64,000 bases of DNA from positions 1 through 64,000 of the forward strand of contig JAZRSV010000023.1 of NCBI GenBank assembly GCA_045651685.1, read 5' to 3'. The stretch comes from CAKVLS01 sp045651685. GTDB lineage: Bacteria > Bacillota > Clostridia > Christensenellales > UBA1242. A program made the position numbers and the translations under genes. The notes beneath the pieces were generated by a model. That model made no database searches and was not told where the DNA came from. It saw only the letters and a program-made list of their open reading frames with translations. Shown piece by piece: positions 31,170 through 39,557 of this stretch. Position 1 is the stretch's first letter; each line of letters opens with the position of its first letter.

Positions 31170-31631
31170 TTAGTCGTCTTGCTCCTTATTTTTGCGTTTT
31201 TGCTTAAAAAAGTCTGACAAAATGCCAGCACACTCTTTTTCCATAATGCCACCTTCTACTTGTGGATTATGATTAAAACGATTGTCTGTAAGTAGATTGT
31301 ATATACTGCCTACGCAGCCTCTTTTTTGGTCATATGCCCCAAAAACTACTTTGCCTAATCTCGCATTGATTATCGCTCCTGCGCACATTGGGCAAGGTTC
31401 TAGCGTCACATACATGGTGCAATCTGTCAGCCTAAATGAGTGTAGTTTTTTGCAAGCCTTGTCTATTGCCAAAACTTCTGCATGATATAGGGCATTTTGC
31501 TTTTTTTGGCGCCTGTTATATGCCTTTGCAATGACTTTATTGTCTTTTACTATTATTGCTCCTACTGGCACTTCGTCATGTTTTAGAGCTATTTTAGCCT
31601 GCTGTAAGGCCATATACATATAATCGTTCAT
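31170..31631 (-). CDS. tadA: tRNA-specific adenosine-34 deaminase TadA
   Basis: TadA converts the wobble A34 of tRNA-Arg(ACG) to inosine. The 153-residue product has the zinc-site HAE (His50, catalytic Glu52) and PCPMC (Cys80, Cys83), with the NR motif AYNRRQ and the C-terminal FFKQKR. Length fits. GGAG lies just before the ATG, inside the end of the upstream M14 peptidase gene, whose stop overlaps the start (ATGA), so the two are translationally coupled. Confidence 0.94.
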   Translation of the reverse strand: MNDYMYMALQQAKIALKHDEVPVGAIIVKDNKVIAKAYNRRQKKQNALYHAEVLAIDKACKKLHSFRLTDCTMYVTLEPCPMCAGAIINARLGKVVFGAYDQKRGCVGSIYNLLTDNRFNHNPQVEGGIMEKECAGILSDFFKQKRKNKEQDD

Positions 31632-32476
31632 ACTCTCTCCAGTTGTGATATAAAATGCAACAATATGTTGCGATTTTGTCTACAAATACAATCAAGTTCT
31701 GTATCTGGTATGGGATGTTTTAATTTATCTTTTGCTACTTCTATAGTAAAGGCAGGCATGCCATAATATGTTGTACAAAAATCTTTGTAGCCACCTGCAC
31801 TATTTTTTGACTGTTTTGCTTGATAATTTAGCTTTTTTGATATAAATTTTGCCAAATTTTTGTCTCTTAAAAAAGTGTTTTTGTCTTGACCTAAAAAACC
31901 ATAATAAACAACTTCGCCTTTTAGGTGATAGCTAATTGTCGCATCTGGTTTTACCATATTAGTCAAGTTAATTAATGCTTGTGTTTCGGGTTCGCTATTA
32001 GGATGCGGACCGATATAATTTTGATAACACTGATAATTAACATTGCTTTTGCCGCCGCCCCAGTTGGCATCAAAATTTACATTAAGGTCAACTGCGTTAA
32101 GATTAGCTTTGTATAACTTAAGATTATTGACATAGTCTACCTTTTTTAGTAGCGCCTGTTTTGCTTCTACAAAGGGTTTTAACCCCTGCATAACTACTTT
32201 TACGCCGTCTACATTTACTAGCGGCACAAAGTAAATGGTGGCGTCAAAATCAAAGTTTTTTAGATACTTTATCATATCAATAATAACAAGGCTTGTAAGA
32301 TACTCTCTTGCATGAATAGCGCCTTGAACTATTATCTTTTTGTTAAAATTGTCTCCTAAAACAAAACACCAAATATTTTTGTTTAGAACTGTTTTGCCTA
32401 TACTAAAATATTTGGTAGTTGCTTTTAGATTATTAAGTTGTTGCAAAATGTACTCAAAAGTAATAATAAAACCCAA
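31628..32476 (-). CDS. M14-family zinc carboxypeptidase-like protein
   Basis: The 282-residue protein has the M14 zinc ligands HARE (His55, Glu58) and a later His in ISYHLKGE (about residue 178). DLNVNFDANW corresponds to the substrate-binding DLNRNF region, and FTIEVAK near the C-terminus carries the catalytic Glu. The Arg of the DLNRNF motif is replaced by Val, so substrate preference may differ. No signal peptide is visible, so a cytoplasmic murein-peptide or other peptidase role is possible; the substrate is unknown. The start is uncertain: the TTG at 32476 is only one base from AAGGAG, and an ATT a few codons in would be better spaced. It sits between rlmH and tadA in a tight run. Confidence 0.82.
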   Translation of the reverse strand: MGFIITFEYILQQLNNLKATTKYFSIGKTVLNKNIWCFVLGDNFNKKIIVQGAIHAREYLTSLVIIDMIKYLKNFDFDATIYFVPLVNVDGVKVVMQGLKPFVEAKQALLKKVDYVNNLKLYKANLNAVDLNVNFDANWGGGKSNVNYQCYQNYIGPHPNSEPETQALINLTNMVKPDATISYHLKGEVVYYGFLGQDKNTFLRDKNLAKFISKKLNYQAKQSKNSAGGYKDFCTTYYGMPAFTIEVAKDKLKHPIPDTELDCICRQNRNILLHFISQLERV

Positions 32477-32481
32477 TCTCC

Positions 32482-32952
32482 TTATTTGTGATAAGTTATA
32501 TTATTATTTATACACATTGCACGATAAATTTGTTCCAACAAAACAACTCTCATTAGTTGATGTGGAAAGGTAAATTTAGAAAAACTCAATCTCATGTTTG
32601 CCTTTTGCTTAATGCTATCGGCAAGGCCATGCGAACTACCTATAACAAAAGTTATTTGACTATCACCCAAAACAATGTTTTTTATATTGTTGGCAAATTC
32701 TACACTGTCATATTGTTTGCCAAGTACATCAAGCACAATAATGTGTCCTGCAAGGTGCTTTTCTATTGTTGATGCTTCGAGTGCTAGTGCTTTTTGAATA
32801 TTTGCTTCGCTAGAAGCATCTATTTTTGCTTCGGCACATTCTATTATTTCTATTTTACAAAATTTGCCCAAGCGCTTGGTATATTCTGCTTGGGCAAGTT
32901 GCAAATATTGTTCTTTTAATGAGCCCACGCATACAATTTTTATTTTAATCAT
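32482..32952 (-). CDS. rlmH: 23S rRNA pseudouridine-1915 N3-methyltransferase RlmH
   Basis: RlmH is a SPOUT methyltransferase acting on helix 69 of 23S rRNA in the assembled ribosome. The product is about 156 residues, the normal size, opening with IKIVCVGSLKEQYL and ending with the knot signature FVIGSSHGL, LSFSKFTFPHQLMR and EQIYRAMCINNNITYHK. The ATG at 32952 overlaps the stop of the upstream CPBP gene (ATGA) and is preceded by GGGGG. It is followed six bases later by the M14 peptidase gene. Confidence 0.95.
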   Translation of the reverse strand: MIKIKIVCVGSLKEQYLQLAQAEYTKRLGKFCKIEIIECAEAKIDASSEANIQKALALEASTIEKHLAGHIIVLDVLGKQYDSVEFANNIKNIVLGDSQITFVIGSSHGLADSIKQKANMRLSFSKFTFPHQLMRVVLLEQIYRAMCINNNITYHK

Positions 32953-34094
32953 AACAACCCCCATATAAATGTAAATATGGTTATTGATACAGTTAATACA
33001 AATGTCGCAATAACAAGTATGCGTTCGCTTAAGGTAAATTTTTTGCTAGAGCTTTCTTCTTTAGTAAATACTTGTTTTTTATTATCACCTATACCATTAT
33101 ATTTCATTAACATTGAGTTTAGAGTTTCTAAATTGTTAAGATATGTATTAGAAAATGGTCTAGCTTTTGGGTCGATATTTTTTAGTTTTTCTTTTTCTTT
33201 TGCTGTTGTTTCTATCTTCATAGCGTCGTCAAACAATTGTTGTATTTTTTTGATGCGCATTTCTTTAAGCAACAAATAATAAAACAATATAATCACGCCA
33301 ACGATAAATGACAAAAACAAAAAGCTACTAACAAACGCATTAAATGTACCACCACCAGCAATAATTTGTTCTATTGTTGGTAGTACTTTGCCACCAAACA
33401 AGTTGTGTTGGGTTGCATAATTTAGATATACGCTTAACGCATTGTTAAGAAAGTGTATTATCATACCAGGATAAATACTTTTGCATATAACAACACTTAA
33501 TGCCATCAAAAAGCCAAGTATTGTTGCATAAAAGAATTGATTAATATTAAGGTGCAATAATCCAAAGAAAACAGATGACAATATTATTGCTTTTTTCATG
33601 CCTAATTTGCTATATCCAGAAAGTAGCAAACCTCTGTGCAAATTTTCTTCGCAGATAGCTGGCAATACTGCAACCAAAATAATATTTAGTATAAGTGAGC
33701 CTATCTGATCACTAGCAGCAGCACCACCTGTCGAAGGTACAGTCTCATAACCAAATAGTCTAATAATGCTAGAAAAGAACGAAGCAACTGCCAAGTTCAA
33801 AAAATAACAGCATAGACCAATAATAATACAGTACACTACGCACAACAAACTAATCTTTTTGTATCTAAAGTCTTTGAATGTTTGTTTTGGGCTTTGTTTG
33901 GTAAATATCGAATACAAAGTAATAGGTAGCACAAACAACAAACCCACTTGCAAAACTACGCTAAATAACGCCTCGTACAAAGTTGGATCTACAAACGAAA
34001 AGTCTATAACATTGTCCAATATGTACAATAAGACCAGCGCGCATGCGCAAATAAAATATATTAAGTTGGTATAAAAAAGCGTAGTTTTTTTCAT
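32949..34094 (-). CDS. CPBP-family intramembrane protease
   Basis: A 381-residue polytopic membrane protein with the three CPBP (Abi) motifs: EENLHRG (about residue 149), FGLLHLN and HFLNN. These supply the two Glu, Arg and His residues of the intramembrane metalloprotease site related to Rce1. Bacterial members act in peptide maturation, self-immunity to bacteriocins or membrane stress; nothing here tells which. An unusual feature is a charged cytoplasmic segment of about 80 residues before the last membrane helix. The neighbouring gene is a paralogue in the same orientation with a 24-base gap, so the pair arose by duplication. Confidence 0.88.
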   Translation of the reverse strand: MKKTTLFYTNLIYFICACALVLLYILDNVIDFSFVDPTLYEALFSVVLQVGLLFVLPITLYSIFTKQSPKQTFKDFRYKKISLLCVVYCIIIGLCCYFLNLAVASFFSSIIRLFGYETVPSTGGAAASDQIGSLILNIILVAVLPAICEENLHRGLLLSGYSKLGMKKAIILSSVFFGLLHLNINQFFYATILGFLMALSVVICKSIYPGMIIHFLNNALSVYLNYATQHNLFGGKVLPTIEQIIAGGGTFNAFVSSFLFLSFIVGVIILFYYLLLKEMRIKKIQQLFDDAMKIETTAKEKEKLKNIDPKARPFSNTYLNNLETLNSMLMKYNGIGDNKKQVFTKEESSSKKFTLSERILVIATFVLTVSITIFTFIWGLL

Positions 34095-34118
34095 ATCATC
34101 CCTTAAAAAATTTTTTTA

Positions 34119-35138
34119 TTATGATAAAACAGTTAATACCCACATAACTATACCAAAAACAAGACTTATAGTTAAAAGTGCCTTGTCAGTAAAGCGTGGA
34201 GTGCTAATTTGTTTGATTTCGTAAGCTGTCAAGCCTTCTGATTGTTTGATTTGCTCTTCAATTTCAGGTTTTTCTACAACATGGTATGCTGCAGTTTTGT
34301 GTTTTTGGCAATATTTTTGCAAGACCTTTAACACTACAATAACTAATGCAATGCCAGCAAGCAATAGCGCAAATGCACCAAATACTTCCCAGAAACCCCA
34401 AGCAGTGTTAACAAACAAGCCATCATCAATAAACGAAATAAGTATAACAGTAAAGTTGTTAACAAAGTGAGTTATAATCGAATACAATGTCGAACCTGTA
34501 TAGTGACAAATAAGTGCAAACACAATACCTAGTCCAAATTGATAAATAAATTGACTAATACTCATATGCATCAAAGCAAAGAATAATGCACTTAACAATA
34601 CAGCATGTTTTGTAGAATATTTTGCCTTAAAGCCGTTAAACATAACGCCTCTAAAAATCAACTCTTCGAATATTGCTGGCAAAAGTGAAACAAACACAGT
34701 GCATAGCAAGAATGTCCAAATACTGCTACCAACTTCTAATTGTGTAGCTTCTAGACCGGAAATTTTTAACACAACAAAGTCAAATAAACCTACAAAATAA
34801 TTAGAACCAAATAAGCATATCCAAGCAATTAGTACACACATCAAAACTACTGTCCAGTTTGGTTTTGTCTTGATGCGAGTTGCTGGTATTGTTTTTACCT
34901 TACATATCAAGTTGTATGTAATAAGCGTACCGATTAGTATTAGTTGTGAAAACGCCATATTAATGTATACATAAGTTTCGGTCTCCATATATTGCTCTAT
35001 TGTCATGTTTTGAGCAGTTGCTAGTTGAGACAATAGCGCCACAAAGAAAAAGCTTAATACAAGATTGGCAAGTAATAGCCAAAAAAATATATTAGCGCCG
35101 TCTTTGGCGTTGTAATTAAATCTTTGTTTTTTCATCAT
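34119..35138 (-). CDS. CPBP-family intramembrane protease (paralogue)
   Basis: This 339-residue membrane protein has the CPBP motifs EELIFRG (about residue 163), FALMHMS and THFVNN. Both protease genes share the overall plan, including a charged loop before a final C-terminal membrane helix. It is first in a compact minus-strand run continuing through the second CPBP gene, rlmH, the M14 peptidase and tadA. AAAGGA precedes the paired ATG codons. Substrate unknown. Confidence 0.88.
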   Translation of the reverse strand: MMKKQRFNYNAKDGANIFFWLLLANLVLSFFFVALLSQLATAQNMTIEQYMETETYVYINMAFSQLILIGTLITYNLICKVKTIPATRIKTKPNWTVVLMCVLIAWICLFGSNYFVGLFDFVVLKISGLEATQLEVGSSIWTFLLCTVFVSLLPAIFEELIFRGVMFNGFKAKYSTKHAVLLSALFFALMHMSISQFIYQFGLGIVFALICHYTGSTLYSIITHFVNNFTVILISFIDDGLFVNTAWGFWEVFGAFALLLAGIALVIVVLKVLQKYCQKHKTAAYHVVEKPEIEEQIKQSEGLTAYEIKQISTPRFTDKALLTISLVFGIVMWVLTVLS

Positions 35139-35196
35139 TAAGTCCTTTATTAATATTTCAATTATATAATAATATTATTTTTAATGCAACTAAATG

Positions 35197-35231
35197 TAAA
35201 AAATCACCAGCACAAAAGCTGGCGATTTTTG
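35197..35231 (-). terminator. Intrinsic terminator after the WalJ-like gene
   Basis: AATCACCAGC (35202-35211) pairs with GCTGGCGATT (35218-35227) apart from one mismatch, with T run on the minus strand. Confidence 0.75.
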
Positions 35232-35233
35232 TT

Positions 35234-36025
35234 TTATTGAATCTCAAAAAAAGTTCCTATTTTGTTTTGAGTTGCGACATCGACACATACATGATTACCC
35301 TCTATAATACCCATACCTGCAAGCACTGTTTTTACTGTTGTATAAGCAAGTATGGGGGTATTGTTTTCTTCGCTCAAATGCGACAAAATAACTTGTTTTA
35401 GGCCCCAACCAACAAGTTCTGCAATAAGTCTGCCACAGTTGGTATTAGACAAATGCCCTCTTGGTGACAAAATACGATTTTTTAGACTGGCAGAATATTT
35501 TGGATTGTTAAGCAACATCTTTTCGTCATGGTTAGACTCTAAATATATAAGGTCAACACCTTTTAGTTTGTTAATTATCAAGTTGTGATAATGGCCCATA
35601 TCTGTTGCTACTGCAATGCGTTTGTTGTTGTTATTAAATACATAACCAACGCAGTAGTTGCTGTCGTGTGGTATCTCAAACGCTGTGACCATAGTATCAT
35701 CGATAAAAAAGTCAGAACTAGCAAAACAAACTATTTGTTCTGCGTTTATCTTGCCTAGCTTTTTTATGATATATGGATAGCCATTAGTATGCATATATAT
35801 TTTTGTTTTGTACTTTCTAGCAAAAGCGCCTACACCTTGCAAGTGATCAACATGCTCATGTGTTATTAGTATTGCACTTATACTACTTGGGTCTATATTG
35901 ACAACTTTTAGTCTTTCTTCTAGAGCCGAACAGCTCAAGCCGATATCAACCAAAAATTTACACTGGCCACTTTCGACATATATGCAATTGCCTTTGCTAC
36001 CACTAGCTAAACTTACTGCTCTCAT
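35234..36025 (-). CDS. WalJ/YycJ-like metallo-beta-lactamase-fold hydrolase
   Basis: The 263-residue protein has the MBL-fold motif HEHVDH (His56 to His61), the N-terminal SLASGSKGNC typical of the YycJ/WalJ group, a DMGHY strand, LESNHDEKML and LSHLSEENN near the C-terminus. WalJ is usually encoded with the WalRK two-component system and is linked to coordinating cell-wall and DNA metabolism; here walRK are not adjacent. I chose the ATG at 36025 because AAAAGG lies six bases before it; the upstream ATG at 36031 has no room for a ribosome site. A single-gene unit with its own terminator. Confidence 0.88.
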   Translation of the reverse strand: MRAVSLASGSKGNCIYVESGQCKFLVDIGLSCSALEERLKVVNIDPSSISAILITHEHVDHLQGVGAFARKYKTKIYMHTNGYPYIIKKLGKINAEQIVCFASSDFFIDDTMVTAFEIPHDSNYCVGYVFNNNNKRIAVATDMGHYHNLIINKLKGVDLIYLESNHDEKMLLNNPKYSASLKNRILSPRGHLSNTNCGRLIAELVGWGLKQVILSHLSEENNTPILAYTTVKTVLAGMGIIEGNHVCVDVATQNKIGTFFEIQ

Positions 36026-36086
36026 AAACATCCTTTTAATGCAAAATTAGTTTAACAAAAAGCAAAAAGTTTTGCAACAAATTATA

Positions 36087-37568
36087 TTATTTATATTGTT
36101 TTATTATCGCTTTGCCACTCAAGTATGACTCAACAAAACTCTCCATATCACAAGATGTGTTTTTGTTGAGTGCACTTATTAGATTTTGTGGCTGGGCATT
36201 TTTGTACAAATTGTGCTTGTAATAGTATTGCATTGCTTTTACAAATTTTTTTGTACCCATAACCTGCCTAATATGATCAAACATCAAGTTGCCCTTTACA
36301 TATGTCATATATACATATTCTATCTCGCTAGTATATTCATTAAGAGCCCTATTCATGCTCGTATCAAGATTGCCATTGACACTTTCAAACACATCAACAA
36401 AAAGCATATAGCTTGCAAGAGTGTTGTTTAGTCTCTCGTTTGTATCAACATTATATTGCGGGTTGTTTTCGTAAAACAATATTGTCGAAAACTCTGTAAG
36501 TCCTTCGTCCTGCCAGGCATTGTCATAGGCATTGCTACCAACTAAATTGTACCACCACTGATGGGCAATTTCGTGCACTATGGTATTTTGATACTCGGCT
36601 TTGTCAGTGACTGCGTCAGAGATGTATACAAGATTGGGATACTCCATACCACCGTGTACAAAGTTGGTCTTTGCTACATTAAGTGTAGAATACGGATATT
36701 CGCCAAAAAGATTGTTAAAAGTCTTTAATGCATCTACTGCTGTTTGCAAATTTTGTTCAAAGGCATCATCTTTATAATAAAAATACGACACTACAGTTTT
36801 ACCTTCGGTTTTGCTAGCCACTTGGTATTTTTCGCTCAACACAAAAGCAAAATCTCTTACAGCTTGTGCAACGATATTGACCACTTTTTTGTCACCAACT
36901 TCGCAACTTGTTTGCCGTCCAGTATGAGCTATAACAAATTTTGGATCAAAATGTAGCGTGACATTATAATTAGCCACTTCGCTATAAAATGGGTCACCAT
37001 TTGCATTGTATGGCTTGTCAAAAAAACCATTTTCGTACACACAAACTATAGGATAAAAATTGCCAAAGTTATATGTATTGTCACCATAACCAAAACGATG
37101 ATTAATATTGGGCAAAGTCACTACAAAATCAATACCTATTGTTATTTTGTCGTCAGGATAAAGCTGCTTATCAAGATGTATTGTAAGTATGTTTTGATCT
37201 TGCCCACCAACATCAAACTTAACATCTATACTGTCTACGGTAGCTTTTGTCACCTGTATATCTCCATAACTCATGCCATTGGGATAAGCGCTTGCAATGT
37301 TTGCCGTAGAAACTGGCTTGCAGGTAGCATCTTTTCTAAAGGCGTTGGGATAAAGATTAAAACAAACAAACTCAAAAACAACATCACTTGTGTTGGTATA
37401 GTCAAGTTTTTGACAAGCTGTAAGAGACTTTGTATTGTCATCATAAGTCGCATCAATTGTATAAGTATTTAGATTATTAACCAGCTTGTCTTGCCTGTTT
37501 TGACACCCAGTTAGCGCCCCAAAACAACAAATAATAAGCAATATTGTGCAAAACAAAGTTTTTTTCAT
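36087..37568 (-). CDS. M1-family metallopeptidase lipoprotein
   Basis: A 493-residue lipoprotein (ALTGC lipobox) of the aminopeptidase N superfamily. The exopeptidase motif HGGMEYP and the zinc site HEIAHQWW with Glu 18 residues later (DEGLTEF), around residue 331, are all intact. The N-terminal domain is the beta-sandwich seen in M1 enzymes, and the C-terminus is short, ending soon after the helical domain begins (LYKNAQPQNLI). Expected role: trimming peptides outside the membrane for nutrition. AGGAG precedes the ATG. Stands alone, divergent from mscL. Confidence 0.9.
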   Translation of the reverse strand: MKKTLFCTILLIICCFGALTGCQNRQDKLVNNLNTYTIDATYDDNTKSLTACQKLDYTNTSDVVFEFVCFNLYPNAFRKDATCKPVSTANIASAYPNGMSYGDIQVTKATVDSIDVKFDVGGQDQNILTIHLDKQLYPDDKITIGIDFVVTLPNINHRFGYGDNTYNFGNFYPIVCVYENGFFDKPYNANGDPFYSEVANYNVTLHFDPKFVIAHTGRQTSCEVGDKKVVNIVAQAVRDFAFVLSEKYQVASKTEGKTVVSYFYYKDDAFEQNLQTAVDALKTFNNLFGEYPYSTLNVAKTNFVHGGMEYPNLVYISDAVTDKAEYQNTIVHEIAHQWWYNLVGSNAYDNAWQDEGLTEFSTILFYENNPQYNVDTNERLNNTLASYMLFVDVFESVNGNLDTSMNRALNEYTSEIEYVYMTYVKGNLMFDHIRQVMGTKKFVKAMQYYYKHNLYKNAQPQNLISALNKNTSCDMESFVESYLSGKAIIKQYK

Positions 37569-37630
37569 ATAACACTCCTACCATATAGGTATGAAAAGCA
37601 AATTTATTTAATAACAAAATATTTATTTAG

Positions 37631-37660
37631 TTGCCAAAAACATTTTTTTAAGTATATAAT
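37631..37660 (+). promoter_or_regulatory. Promoter of mscL
   Basis: TTGCCA at 37631, an 18-base spacer and a consensus TATAAT at 37655-37660, with AAGGAG and the mscL ATG following 36 bases later. Confidence 0.6.
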
Positions 37661-37695
37661 GTGGGTAGTAAAAAAATATAAATAAGGAGTACCAT

Positions 37696-38334
37696 ATGAA
37701 AAAGTTTTTCAGCGATTTCAAAAAGTTTATAAAGCGTGGTAATGTTATAGACTTAGCTGTGGGCGTTATCATTGGTGGCGCATTTAACGCGATCGTAACA
37801 GCGCTAACCAACAAGATCATAATGCCCCTTATTAATTACCTACTATCATTAGGCGGTGCCGAAGGTTTGGCATCTGCATTTACTTTCTTAAAGAAAGAAT
37901 TCGACCCAACAACAGGCAATGTAGACCTAACTAATAGTATTTATATCGATTGGGGTGCTTTTATCACTGCAGTGCTTAACTTCTTTATCATAGCTCTTAC
38001 ATTGTTTATTATTATTAAAGTTGCAATGAAGAGTAGCGAGTTATTAAAAGAAGCTGGCGAAAAAGTAGAAAAATCAAAACTAACCAAAGAAGATCGCAAA
38101 ATACTAAAATCTCGTGGTATCAAATTGAGCAACTTTGATGCTGTACAAAAATATCGCGAAGAAAAAGAACAACTAGCAAAAGAAGCAAAAGAAAAAGCCG
38201 ATGCCGAAGCAAAGGCAAAAGCAGAAGCAGACAGATTAGCAAACCCAACACAAGAAGATTTGTTAAAAGAAATAAGAGACTTGTTAAAACAACAATCTGC
38301 TACAAAAACTACAAAATCAAAAACTGAAAAGTAA
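37696..38334 (+). CDS. mscL: Large-conductance mechanosensitive channel MscL with extended tail
   Basis: MscL opens under membrane tension to release solutes after osmotic downshock. The N-terminal FKKFIKRGNVIDLAVGVIIGGAF is the pore-lining first helix, and the second helix lies at about residues 90-113. Family members are about 130-150 residues; this one has 212 because of a long charged tail: residues about 115-200 are Lys/Glu/Ala-rich and strongly predicted coiled coil, and the end EEDLLKEIRDLLKQQ-like segment resembles the normal C-terminal helix. So roughly 70 residues are inserted between the second membrane helix and the terminal bundle. AAGGAG precedes the ATG. Confidence 0.93.
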   Translation: MKKFFSDFKKFIKRGNVIDLAVGVIIGGAFNAIVTALTNKIIMPLINYLLSLGGAEGLASAFTFLKKEFDPTTGNVDLTNSIYIDWGAFITAVLNFFIIALTLFIIIKVAMKSSELLKEAGEKVEKSKLTKEDRKILKSRGIKLSNFDAVQKYREEKEQLAKEAKEKADAEAKAKAEADRLANPTQEDLLKEIRDLLKQQSATKTTKSKTEK

Positions 38335-38339
38335 AAAAA

Positions 38340-38371
38340 TAAAACCTGCTAAAATATAGCAGGTTTTTTAT
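38340..38371. terminator. Bidirectional terminator between mscL and the DUF3592 gene
   Basis: AACCTGCT (38343-38350) pairs with AGCAGGTT (38358-38365) followed by T6; A-rich on the other side, between convergent genes. Confidence 0.8.
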
Positions 38372-38374
38372 TAT

Positions 38375-39220
38375 CTATTTGCGACCATAATTAACAGGGC
38401 CATTGCAACATGGACATCTAGTTTCGCCTTTTTTGAAGGTGACACCACAATATTCGCAAGTGATTAGTTCTTGTTGAGAAGTTTGTTGATCTACTTCTGG
38501 AGCATATACTGTGTTTGTTTGTATTGGTTTAGTAAATGGCTCTTCAAATATAACACTTTCTTTACCCATGGTCTTTATCTCAAAGTCTTTTACTTGACTA
38601 TAGTATTGAGATTGATTGTAGGTATAGTCTGCTGGTGATGTTTGGTTGATATATTCACCATTATCATTTTGCCAATAATATTTTACATTATAATAAGGTT
38701 GACCATTAATACGAGTGTTGGTTGTTGCATCGCTAAAGTGTGCAATACGAAGTACACCTTTATCTTTGATGCCTCTTCTCTTTATAGCTTTTATTACAAA
38801 AGATATAAATGTTATAAACGCACCAACAGCAATTGCCTCAAATATAATGCCAACTATAAGCAATGTATCATCAACTCTGTAGTCTGCCTCAACACTTTCA
38901 AAAGTATTTGGATCATAGCTTATCTCAATTGTAGTGCCTTTTAGTTTTCTTACTTGAGAGTAAGAATAAGACTTACTACTTTTTCTACCTTCATATAGCT
39001 CGCCTGCTACTTCAAATCTATAATAAAACTTATACTCATCTTCGCCTTCGTCATCGTCATATGATTTGTAATAATCATAGATATAGGCTGTTGTTTTTGT
39101 ACCGTTTTGGGCTAGTGCGCTCTTTGCTTGCATACCTGGCAAAGTTACAAAATAAATAATAAGTGGCACGCTAAACATAACGGCAAAAATTAATGGAAAT
39201 ACATACTTAAAAAATTTCAC
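38375..39220 (-). CDS. DUF3592-like membrane protein with C-terminal zinc ribbon
   Basis: The 281-residue protein has a membrane helix at residues 5-28, an extracytoplasmic beta domain with GTKTTAYIYDYYKS and IEISYDPNTF (the DUF3592 pattern), a second helix at about 122-148, a cytoplasmic domain, and a C-terminal zinc ribbon CEYCG...CPCCNG. The function of this domain is unknown. It starts with GTG, eight bases after GGAG. No functional link to its neighbours is visible. Confidence 0.8.
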   Translation of the reverse strand: MKFFKYVFPLIFAVMFSVPLIIYFVTLPGMQAKSALAQNGTKTTAYIYDYYKSYDDDEGEDEYKFYYRFEVAGELYEGRKSSKSYSYSQVRKLKGTTIEISYDPNTFESVEADYRVDDTLLIVGIIFEAIAVGAFITFISFVIKAIKRRGIKDKGVLRIAHFSDATTNTRINGQPYYNVKYYWQNDNGEYINQTSPADYTYNQSQYYSQVKDFEIKTMGKESVIFEEPFTKPIQTNTVYAPEVDQQTSQQELITCEYCGVTFKKGETRCPCCNGPVNYGRK

Positions 39221-39278
39221 GGTCTTTTCTCCAATATTTGTATATTTTATTTATATAAAAAAATAAAAGCAAAGTCAA

Positions 39279-39312
39279 ATAAAAAAGACAACCTGCTTTT
39301 TGGTTGTCTTAA
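39279..39312 (-). terminator. Terminator of the small minus-strand transcript
   Basis: Perfect 9-bp stem AAGACAACC (39285-39293) with GGTTGTCTT (39302-39310) and a T6 run on the minus strand, 10 bases past the stop of a 33-codon ORF. Confidence 0.75.
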
Positions 39313-39321
39313 AAATATATA

Positions 39322-39423
39322 TCAAAAACCTATCCCCAAAGTGACACTATTGGCGACCAATAGTCCTACGCCTGCTAGTACAAAAGCTACGATGACTATT
39401 GCTTTTATTAAAATTGCTTTCAT
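39322..39423 (-). CDS. Small hydrophobic peptide (33 aa) on its own transcript
   Basis: A 33-codon reading frame encodes MKAILIKAIVIVAFVLAGVG and 13 more residues, i.e. a single membrane-spanning peptide. It is flanked by a strong minus-strand promoter (TTGCAA, 17 bases, TATAAT at 39475-39470) and a good terminator, so a transcript of about 180 bases is expected. The weak point is translation: AAGGGGG lies more than 20 bases before the ATG and there is an in-frame stop between. It may be a small membrane protein, or the transcript may be a regulatory RNA with an incidental frame. Confidence 0.45.
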   Translation of the reverse strand: MKAILIKAIVIVAFVLAGVGLLVANSVTLGIGF

Positions 39424-39469
39424 AATTTTTTTGTTTTAGTATTTTACCCCCTTATAAAAAACTGTGTGT

Positions 39470-39498
39470 ATTATACCAAAGTTTTTTGCATTTTGCAA
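39470..39498 (-). promoter_or_regulatory. Promoter of the 33-codon small gene
   Basis: Minus strand: TTGCAA (39498-39493), 17-base spacer, consensus TATAAT (39475-39470); predicted start near 39463. Confidence 0.6.
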
Positions 39499-39520
39499 CC
39501 CTTTTGCCCAAAATTGACTA

Positions 39521-39549
39521 TTGACTACCCCCTCAAAAGACCTTATAAT
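39521..39549 (+). promoter_or_regulatory. Promoter of the HEIEH protein gene, apparently leaderless
   Basis: TTGACT (39521-39526), 17 bases, TATAAT (39544-39549). The ATG at 39558 is only eight bases after the -10 box, where transcription normally starts, and no ribosome site is present. Confidence 0.6.
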
Positions 39550-39557
39550 AATAACAT

